NCBI GenBank assembly: GCA_964358085.1
Contig: CAYHNU010000013.1
Coordinates: 1 to 15,520, forward strand
From: GWC2-45-19 sp964358085
GTDB lineage: Bacteria > Patescibacteriota > Microgenomatia > CAZETR01 > Amesbacteraceae
Length of the DNA: 15,520 bases
Reading direction: 5' to 3'
Position numbers and translations under genes: made by a program. The notes beneath the pieces are model-generated. The model did not search any database. It was not told the origin of the DNA and saw only the letters and a program-made list of their open reading frames with translations. Positions 6,332 to 11,898 of the stretch are shown here, in pieces (the stretch's first letter is position 1; the number at the start of each line of letters is the position of its first letter).

Positions 6332-6360
6332 TTGACATACATTAATACATAAGATATTAT
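6332..6360 (+). promoter_or_regulatory. Consensus promoter of the first toxin-antitoxin operon (leaderless)
   Basis: TTGACA (6332-6337), a 17-nt spacer and TATTAT (6355-6360). The GTG start (6367) begins 6 nt after the -10 box, so the transcript should start at the start codon itself. Three direct copies of ATACAT (6321, 6337, 6345) lie in and before the promoter and may be operator half-sites for the antitoxin. This is the strongest promoter in the window and appears to feed the long downstream gene run. Confidence 0.7.
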
Positions 6361-6366
6361 ATAAGT

Positions 6367-6645
6367 GTGAACATTCTTCCTACCTTAGTTTCCGCCTCCG
6401 ATTTACAACGGGGTTCGGCCCGCATTCTTAATCTTGCCGAATCTAGCGATCAACCGGTGGTGGTCATCCGCAACAACAAACCCAAAGTAGCCATGTGGGG
6501 TGTTCAGAAATTGCAAAAGATAATAGATCACATCCAAGAACTAGAAGAAAAATATTTGCTTCAAGTTATTAAAGAAGGAGACGAAGAGTTTAGACTGGGC
6601 AAAACCCGCACTACTACCGATTTTTCCGAGTTTTTAGATGATTAA
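6367..6645 (+). CDS. Phd/YefM-type antitoxin
   Basis: The 92-aa protein begins LVSASDLQRGSARILNLAESSDQPVVVIRNNKPKVAM. This is the Phd/YefM DNA-binding fold: an N-terminal helix-strand module ending in the typical PVVIxxNxKPxAVL strand. The C-terminal half is helical and charged (about residues 48-92), as expected for a toxin-wrapping tail that folds on binding. It probably represses its own promoter and neutralises the RelE-type toxin encoded next, whose start overlaps its 3' end by 8 nt. The GTG start at 6367 lies where transcription is predicted to begin. Identification rests on motif pattern and the adjacent toxin. Confidence 0.85.
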   Translation: MNILPTLVSASDLQRGSARILNLAESSDQPVVVIRNNKPKVAMWGVQKLQKIIDHIQELEEKYLLQVIKEGDEEFRLGKTRTTTDFSEFLDD

Positions 6646-6910
6646 GAAGTTTCATTACACCTCCAGGTTTAATAGAAAGTTAAGAGAGTTTTCTAAGGCT
6701 AGCAGATCGGAAATAGTAAAAGAGCTCAATTCGTTCATGCAAGATTCAGGAGAACCCAGCTTCCGGCTTCACCAATTAGGAGGGCATTTAAAAAATCATT
6801 ATTCCATTTCTCTCGAATCCGACGTCCGTGTCATTCTTCGCTTTCTCAAAGCCGACCGCTCAGAAATCCTGCTCTACGACATTGGATCCCATGAGATATA
6901 CTTGAACTAA
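6638..6910 (+). CDS. RelE/StbE-family (YafQ-like) mRNA interferase toxin
   Basis: Toxins of this family cut mRNA, usually in the ribosomal A site. The 90-aa protein has the compact RelE fold signature: a basic N-terminus with TSRFNRKLREFSKAS, then LHQLGGHLKNHYSISLESDVRVILRF, then EILLYDIGSHEIYLN. The LxGxLxxxYSxxxxxxxRVIxRF and LxDIGxHxxxY blocks are the standard conserved segments. R64, in the DVRVILRF strand, and H86 or Y88 near the C-terminus are candidate catalytic residues. It overlaps the antitoxin by 8 nt, and its TAA shares a base with the ATG of the Lon-like gene, so all three are probably translated from one mRNA. No disruption is seen; the gene looks intact. Confidence 0.85.
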   Translation: MIKKFHYTSRFNRKLREFSKASRSEIVKELNSFMQDSGEPSFRLHQLGGHLKNHYSISLESDVRVILRFLKADRSEILLYDIGSHEIYLN

Positions 6911-7890
6911 TGGATAACAAATTAAAGTCTGCCATACTGCCCGATGATCTGCGCGCCAGAGCCGAAGAAATCCTGACTCGCGGGACCAATCCCGAACAAG
7001 CCGCTCACTACATAGATTGGATTACTTCTCTTCCCTGGGACAAAACTACCAAAGATATTCTGGATTTAGGTCACGCCAAGCAAATTCTCGATCAACATCA
7101 TTACGGATTAGAAGATTTGAAGCAACGCATTTTAGAATATCTCTCCGTTCTTATTTTAAATCAACAAAAAAGCACCATTTATCACGCCCCGATTTTGTTG
7201 TTAGTGGGTCTGGTGGGTACCGGTAAAACAACTCTGGCCAAAAGCATCGCTGAATCTATGGGTAGAAAATTTGTGCGCATTCCATTTGGTGGCATGGGAT
7301 CAGCTCTCGATCTACGTGGCCAGTCCCGGGCTTACCCCGATGCCGAACCCGGCCAGATTATTAAAAACTTGCGTCGGGCCCAAGCCAAAAACCCGGTGAT
7401 TTTACTGGACGAAATCGACCGTGTGGCCGATTCTGCCCGCTCCGAAATAATGGGCGTTTTAGTCGAACTGCTCGATCCCGAACAAAACGCCGGTTTTACC
7501 GATCACTACATCGATTATCCTTTCGATCTCTCCCAAGTCCTGTTCATTGCCACTTGCAACAACACCACCAATATTTCTACCGCCGTTATGGACCGCCTGG
7601 AGCCTCTGACCATGCCTTCCTACAATGACGAGGAAAAAATCAAAATCGCCCGCGATTATGTTCTGCCTACCGAAATCAAAAACGCCTCACTTCCGGAAAA
7701 TGCCCTCAAAATTGATGATGCTGTCTGGCCCCAAATTGTCCGCCCCCTGGGCTTCGACGCTGGCATCAGAACTCTCGAGCGCACCATCCAAGGCGTCGTC
7801 CGCAAAACCGCCAAACTCATAGTTGAAGGCAAGGGCAAGGAATTTTACATTACAGCCGATAATCTCAAACAATTCCTGCCCACGTACTAA
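6910..7890 (+). CDS. Lon-type AAA+ ATPase module without protease domain
   Basis: The 326-aa protein matches only the middle of Lon. It opens with the short pre-AAA helical region (LPDDLRARAEEIL, then HYIDWITSLPWDKTTKDILDLGHAKQILDQHHYGLEDLKQRILEYLSV, residues 34-80). Walker A is GLVGTGKT (100-107), Walker B VILLDEID (163-170), sensor 1 near ATCNN (214-218), the Arg finger is in MDRLE (R229) and sensor 2 is R287 in AGIRTLER. It ends at ITADNLKQFLPTY, just where Lon's protease domain would begin. The LON substrate-recognition domain and the Ser/Lys proteolytic domain are absent. ATP hydrolysis should be intact; peptidase activity is not expected. Its start shares one base with the toxin stop and its stop one base with the deformylase start. 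An unfoldase or remodeller role is inferred. Confidence 0.85.
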   Translation: MDNKLKSAILPDDLRARAEEILTRGTNPEQAAHYIDWITSLPWDKTTKDILDLGHAKQILDQHHYGLEDLKQRILEYLSVLILNQQKSTIYHAPILLLVGLVGTGKTTLAKSIAESMGRKFVRIPFGGMGSALDLRGQSRAYPDAEPGQIIKNLRRAQAKNPVILLDEIDRVADSARSEIMGVLVELLDPEQNAGFTDHYIDYPFDLSQVLFIATCNNTTNISTAVMDRLEPLTMPSYNDEEKIKIARDYVLPTEIKNASLPENALKIDDAVWPQIVRPLGFDAGIRTLERTIQGVVRKTAKLIVEGKGKEFYITADNLKQFLPTY

Positions 7891-8444
7891 TGAGTCAAAT
7901 AATTTTGGACAAAGTAAAACAATTCGAAAAATTGATCGGCGAATTTCCCGAATTTAGATATATCGGTGATCCAATTTTGCGCACTCCCACTCAAGTCGTG
8001 GATATTAAAGAAGGCATAGAGATAGGCAAAAAACTCGGGGAGGTACTAGTTAGATATAGAAAATTTGTTGGCTATGGTAGGGGACTTGCAGCTCCCCAAA
8101 TTGGTATTCAAAAATCTGTTTTCGTCACTTACCTAGACGACCAAATTCAAACATATATTAATCCTAAAATAGATAATTTATCGGACGAGAAAAACTATTG
8201 TCGAGAATTATGTCTGAGTTGTGAATTTTTGTGGGGCGACGTTAAAAGGGCATCCAAAATAACTTTGCATTGGACCGACGAAAACGGAAAAATTCAGGAA
8301 AAAGAGGCCGCCGGAGTCTTGGCCAGATTACTTCAACATGAACATGACCACCTGCGGGGAGTTTGTAATTTAGACGTGGCCGAGCGCGGGTCAATAGAGT
8401 TTGTTACTAGTGATCCGTTACAGGAAAAACTTAGAAGTGCTTGA
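7890..8444 (+). CDS. def: Peptide deformylase
   Basis: Peptide deformylase removes the formyl group from the N-terminal methionine of new proteins, using a metal ion. The 184-aa protein has motif 1 GLAAPQIG (65-72, catalytic Q70), motif 2 ELCLS (106-110, metal ligand C108) and motif 3 HEHDH (150-154, ligands H150 and H154, catalytic E151). All catalytic residues are present. Motif 2 departs from the classical EGCLS: Gly is replaced by Leu, and the following VP is CE. The N-terminus opens with about 20 extra residues before the usual YIGDPILRTP. The start codon overlaps the Lon-like stop by 1 nt. From here the base composition becomes more AT-rich than in the upstream core genes. Confidence 0.92.
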   Translation: MSQIILDKVKQFEKLIGEFPEFRYIGDPILRTPTQVVDIKEGIEIGKKLGEVLVRYRKFVGYGRGLAAPQIGIQKSVFVTYLDDQIQTYINPKIDNLSDEKNYCRELCLSCEFLWGDVKRASKITLHWTDENGKIQEKEAAGVLARLLQHEHDHLRGVCNLDVAERGSIEFVTSDPLQEKLRSA

Positions 8445-8445
8445 T

Positions 8446-8952
8446 GTGAAGAAGATATTGAATTCGAACTGGTTTAAAAGGACTTATTTAGCAATTTCCC
8501 TAGCTTTGCTGGGGATTGGGTTATATTCAGTATTTGACCCCGAACCGTTTCTAAAGTTCGGATACTCTGGAATTTTTGTCTTTAACGCCCTCGGCGGCGT
8601 GGGGACATTTCTTATTCCCGCTCTTTCTTCAAAAATGAATATTTGGATTTTAGCTTTAGCAACAGCCCTGGGTATGGGGATAAATGACAGCATCTCCTGG
8701 TTAGTCGGTCGTGGTGGATCGGAAGCGGTATACAAAGTTAAATGGGCAGATAAGGCAGAGCGATTTTTAGATAAATACGGGTGGAAATCGTTGTTTGTAT
8801 TATCTGCGATTCCCTTGCCATACGATGCGATTGGGCTGGTATCAGGATACTTAGGTATGGACTATTTGAAGTTTTTCGTACCCACAGTGTTTGGAAAATT
8901 TATTAGAATGCTTTTAATAGGGTTTGGTTATCAATGGCTAATCAATTTATGA
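8446..8952 (+). CDS. VTT/DedA-like (YqaA-type) membrane protein
   Basis: A 168-aa multi-spanning inner-membrane protein with about four or five hydrophobic segments: TYLAISLALLGIGLYSVF, GIFVFNALGGVGTFLIPAL, NIWILALATALGMGI, and two near the C-terminus. The pattern FGYSGIFVFNALGG, then LSAIPLPYDAIGLVSGYLGMDYLKFFVPTVFGKFIR, fits the VTT (SNARE-associated/DedA) family. Its best-studied members act in lipid carrier or phospholipid translocation and in membrane homeostasis. The exact substrate cannot be inferred. The start is taken as GTG 8446, one base after the def stop; GTG 8437 or TTG 8401 would overlap def. It overlaps the next gene by 4 nt (ATGA at 8949). It belongs to the AT-rich stretch. 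Confidence 0.65.
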   Translation: MKKILNSNWFKRTYLAISLALLGIGLYSVFDPEPFLKFGYSGIFVFNALGGVGTFLIPALSSKMNIWILALATALGMGINDSISWLVGRGGSEAVYKVKWADKAERFLDKYGWKSLFVLSAIPLPYDAIGLVSGYLGMDYLKFFVPTVFGKFIRMLLIGFGYQWLINL

Positions 8953-9590
8953 TCATATCTTATGTTTATAAAAAATTTGTAACTCCTCCAAACCTGCAAA
9001 AACATTTGTTGCTGGTAACACATGTTGCTATGTACATAGCACAAAATTTCAAAGGCCAAAATATAGATATAAATAAACTCAGAGTGGCCGCATTGCTACA
9101 CGATTTGGCAAACATTGTGAAGTTTGACTTCGTAAAACACCCGGAATTTTTAGGAGAGGAACGACAGAACATAAATTATTGGATCGATCAGCAAAAACAG
9201 GTTATTGATCACTATGGTGTCGATGACCATTCAGCTACTAATAAAATGCTTAATGAAGTTGGAGTTTCAGACGAAATAAAAAACATAATTTTGTCCAAGG
9301 CTTTTGGAAACGCCACAGAAGTAAACAACTCACAAAGTTGGGAAGCAAAAATTTTACTTTACTCAGATTTGCGAGTTGGTCCATTTGGAATACTTTCTTT
9401 AAAAGAAAGAATCGATGATATTGTTTCCCGGTTAGAAAAGTATCGCAATCGTCCAGATTTACCAAATCTTATATCTGCGTGCCAAAACATAGAAAAACAG
9501 ATAGTGGAAACCACAGGAATAGATATAAGCAAGCTATCTGAATCAGATTTAGCGATTAGTGACGACTCATTATTAAACACTCCAATATGA
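8949..9590 (+). CDS. HD-domain phosphohydrolase-like protein
   Basis: The protein has 213 aa from ATG 8949, which forms an ATGA overlap with the preceding stop; an upstream in-frame ATG at 8934 is possible. HD-domain metal ligands are visible: H25 in LLLVTHVAMYIA, the H51-D52 pair in RVAALLHDLANIVKFD, and D140 in AKILLYSDLRV. H94 in VDDHSATNKML may be a further ligand. Such enzymes hydrolyse nucleotides or phosphate monoesters, but the substrate is not predictable here and no synthetase or PDE signature (SpoT, GYP) is seen. The gene is strongly AT-rich: bases 9241-9300 are about 28% GC by hand count, against about 55% at 13201-13260 in ftsK. The tail (about 185-213) is acidic and Ser-rich. 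Confidence 0.75.
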   Translation: MIISYVYKKFVTPPNLQKHLLLVTHVAMYIAQNFKGQNIDINKLRVAALLHDLANIVKFDFVKHPEFLGEERQNINYWIDQQKQVIDHYGVDDHSATNKMLNEVGVSDEIKNIILSKAFGNATEVNNSQSWEAKILLYSDLRVGPFGILSLKERIDDIVSRLEKYRNRPDLPNLISACQNIEKQIVETTGIDISKLSESDLAISDDSLLNTPI

Positions 9591-10222
9591 CCACCGACGA
9601 AAAGAAAATTGAGCTGGAGAAGATTGCCGGGGAAATCAACAATTTTAAGGGTTTAGATATTGCCAAAAATGCCACCCATGCCGTACCCGGAGAAGGCAAT
9701 CCCGACGCCGAAATTATGTTTATCGGTGAAGCCCCGGGTCAAGTGGAGGACTCTACCGGTAGACCGTTTGTAGGCCAATCCGGCCAGCTCATGCGCAAAA
9801 CTTTACTCGAGACCACTGGGATCGAGCCGGAAGATGTCTTTATTACAAATATTGTTAAATTCCGTCCTCCGGACAACCGTGATCCGTTTGATAATGAAAT
9901 TACCGCTTGTGCCGATTGGTTAGACCGCCAAATCAAAATTATCTCCCCCAAAATTATTGTCACCCTGGGCCGTTTCAGTATGGCCAAATTTATTCCCGGC
10001 GTAACTATATCCCAAATCCATGGCGTTGCCCGCTACTATCAACTATCAACTCTGAACTATCAACTAATTATATTTCCTATGTATCACCCCGCCGCCGCTC
10101 TCCGCGGCACCACCATGATGAACGCTTTCAAGGAAGACTTTGTTAAATTAAAAAATCTGCTGGCGCCTCAAGTAAAAATAGAGGATAATGCAAGCAACCA
10201 TGACCAACTTGGACTTTTCTAA
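9587..10222 (+). CDS. Family-4-like uracil-DNA glycosylase lacking most Fe-S ligands
   Basis: Family 4 UDGs remove uracil from DNA to start base-excision repair. The 211-aa protein has motif 1 GEAPGQVED (47-55), GRPFVGQSGQLM (58-69), the TNIVKFRPPDNRDP block (87-100) and the catalytic-loop motif MYHPAA (165-170). Compared from memory with the Thermus enzyme, three of the four 4Fe-4S cysteines are missing: the CxxC pair is F20 and L23, and VKCRPP is VKFRPP (F92); only C108 remains. The cluster is therefore probably absent. The region before FPMYHP is enlarged by a heptamer array (10037-10064). The C-terminus QLGLF (207-211) matches the beta-clamp-binding pentapeptide. It starts with an ATGA overlap, and its 3' end overlaps the RNase J start. 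Confidence 0.88.
   Translation: MTTDEKKIELEKIAGEINNFKGLDIAKNATHAVPGEGNPDAEIMFIGEAPGQVEDSTGRPFVGQSGQLMRKTLLETTGIEPEDVFITNIVKFRPPDNRDPFDNEITACADWLDRQIKIISPKIIVTLGRFSMAKFIPGVTISQIHGVARYYQLSTLNYQLIIFPMYHPAAALRGTTMMNAFKEDFVKLKNLLAPQVKIEDNASNHDQLGLF
10037..10064 (+). repeat. Heptamer micro-array inside the UDG gene
   Basis: Four tandem 7-mers, 28 bp: TATCAAC three times and TCTGAAC once. The translation gives YQLSTLN then YQL, a 7-residue period. It lies in the hairpin before the catalytic FPMYHP motif, where the Thermus enzyme is about 6 residues shorter. Confidence 0.8.
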
Positions 10223-11891
10223 AAACACCCAATCCAATCCTCCTTTACGGATTATCTCTTTAGGCGGTTTTGGGACCGTTACGGCCAATATGTTTGTCTA
10301 CGAACTGCAAGACGATATTTTACTCATTGACTGTGGGATAGGTTTTCCAACCAAGGAGATGCTGGGAGTAGATATATTAATTCCCGATTTCAGCTATCTC
10401 AAAGATAAAATTCACAAAGTTAAAGGCCTAATCCTCACACACGGCCACGAAGATCACATTGGAGCCTTGCCTTATATTTTGCCCCAGATTCCCAATGTCC
10501 CCGTGTATGCCAGTAAATTTCCCGCCCACTTAGTTATGGCGAAACTGGCTGAGTATCAAAATATGCCCAAGACAATCAAAGTGCTGGAACCAGGAACACT
10601 TCTCCAGTTGGGTAAATTTTCAATTACTTCGGTACGGATCTCCCATTCTATTCCAGACTCCACCAATTTGATCATTCAAACTCCTGTAGGAACCATTTAT
10701 CACGGCAGTGATTTCAAAATTGACTTTACTCCATTAGACGGAGTCTTGCCTGAATTGGGCAAAATAGCCGATGCCGGAAACAAGGGAATCCACTTACTAT
10801 TGTCAGACAGTTTAGGGAGTGACAAACCTGGGTTTACTAATTCAGAAAAAAGTCTAAACGACATGTTTGAGCGCGAAATAACCCACTGTGACGGTAAGTT
10901 TATTATGACCACTATCAGCAGCAGCATTAGCAGGTTGAGCCAAGTAATTGGCACGGCAACCAAACTAGGCCGGCGGGTAGCAATTTCTGGCCGGTCGATG
11001 GAACGTAATATCAAAGTCGCTTTGGAGTTAGGTTATCTAAAAGTGCCCGACGGAGTATTTGTAAATTTAAAAGAAGTCCGGAAAATGCCCGCCAAAAGTG
11101 TGTGCATTCTAATGGCAGGATCAGGCGGACAAGTTGAATCTGCCTTGGGCAGGTTAGCGTTGGGAGAGCACCGTGATGTGGAAATTAAACCAGGCGACAA
11201 AATTCTTTTTTCTTCATCTATTATTCCCGGGACTGAATCCGCAGTAGAAGCCTTAATAGATATGCTGTTTGAGCGGGGAGCTAACGTCGTCCGCCCCGGG
11301 TCCGTCGATGACCAGCATGTTTCCGGACATCCGTGCCAACAGGAACTTTTACTCATGATGAATTTGACAAAACCAAAATATTTGCTGCCTATGGGTGGCA
11401 GTTACAGGCATATGGTTCTCTATTCACAACTAGCCCAGTCAATGGGCTACTCGGCGGACAAAATTTTATTGCCTAAATATAATCAGACGATTGAAGTCTA
11501 CCCGGATACAGTCAAAGTAGGGTCGACTTTAGAAATCCACAAAGTCATGGTAGATGGCTTAGGAGTAGGAGATGTAGGTGAAACAGTTTTGCGGGACCGC
11601 CAAATGTTAGCTAAAGAAGGCATGGTCGTAGTCGTAGTAGAAGCCAAACAGCTTGATTTGAGCCAAACCGAAAACGTAGAAATTATCAGTAGGGGATTTG
11701 TATTTGCTAAACAAAATACCAGCCTTCTTACCCAGGCAGGCGATTTAATCAAAAAAGAATTGTCCAAACGTGCCGGTAGATTAAATCACGAACATCAGGT
11801 GCGTGAGATAGTCATAGAAACTTTAGAAAGATATTTTTTCGAAAAGACTGGCCGCCGCCCCATGATTCTTCCGGTCGTCGTTGAGGTATAA
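10188..11891 (+). CDS. rnj: RNase J-like metallo-beta-lactamase/beta-CASP protein
   Basis: RNase J proteins are 5'-3' exonucleases and endonucleases in RNA decay and maturation. The 567-aa length and full architecture fit. The metallo-beta-lactamase core has HGHEDHIGA (85-93), H153 in HSIPDS and D175. The beta-CASP domain has GRSMERN (268-274) and HVSGH (377-381). The C-terminal domain ends KTGRRPMILPVVVEV, nearly identical to Bacillus RNase J1. Several RNase J1 motifs are altered: PIHGEYR is PMGGSYR (402-407, so the motif C histidine that binds metal is Gly), TGSQGE is AGSGGQ and SNIHRL is SSISRL. Activity may be changed or lost, or this may be a CPR subfamily. The start is ATG 10188 or 10200; both lie within the UDG 3' end. 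Confidence 0.88.
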   Translation: MQATMTNLDFSKNTQSNPPLRIISLGGFGTVTANMFVYELQDDILLIDCGIGFPTKEMLGVDILIPDFSYLKDKIHKVKGLILTHGHEDHIGALPYILPQIPNVPVYASKFPAHLVMAKLAEYQNMPKTIKVLEPGTLLQLGKFSITSVRISHSIPDSTNLIIQTPVGTIYHGSDFKIDFTPLDGVLPELGKIADAGNKGIHLLLSDSLGSDKPGFTNSEKSLNDMFEREITHCDGKFIMTTISSSISRLSQVIGTATKLGRRVAISGRSMERNIKVALELGYLKVPDGVFVNLKEVRKMPAKSVCILMAGSGGQVESALGRLALGEHRDVEIKPGDKILFSSSIIPGTESAVEALIDMLFERGANVVRPGSVDDQHVSGHPCQQELLLMMNLTKPKYLLPMGGSYRHMVLYSQLAQSMGYSADKILLPKYNQTIEVYPDTVKVGSTLEIHKVMVDGLGVGDVGETVLRDRQMLAKEGMVVVVVEAKQLDLSQTENVEIISRGFVFAKQNTSLLTQAGDLIKKELSKRAGRLNHEHQVREIVIETLERYFFEKTGRRPMILPVVVEV

Positions 11892-11892
11892 T
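11887..11892 (+). promoter_or_regulatory. Possible leaderless promoter for ftsK
   Basis: A perfect TATAAT overlaps the RNase J stop and ends 6 nt before the ftsK ATG (11899). No recognisable -35 or TGn extension is present, so this may be chance. The spacing matches the other leaderless promoters in the window. Confidence 0.25.
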
Positions 11893-11898
11893 AACTTC

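Noticed and set aside
6321..6366. A rho-independent terminator between pnp and the antitoxin.
   Set aside because: There is no GC-rich stem followed by a T-run; the gap instead holds a promoter. The palindrome at the pnp end lies upstream and lacks a T-tract.
8401..8445. The TTG 8401 start for the VTT-like protein.
   Set aside because: It would overlap def by 44 nt and add a charged segment with no family counterpart; GTG 8446 directly follows the def stop.
9688..9700. A missing Fe-S ligand as a sequencing frameshift in the UDG gene.
   Set aside because: The reading frame is continuous and aligns residue for residue with the Thermus protein around the lost CxxC, so substitution is the simpler explanation.
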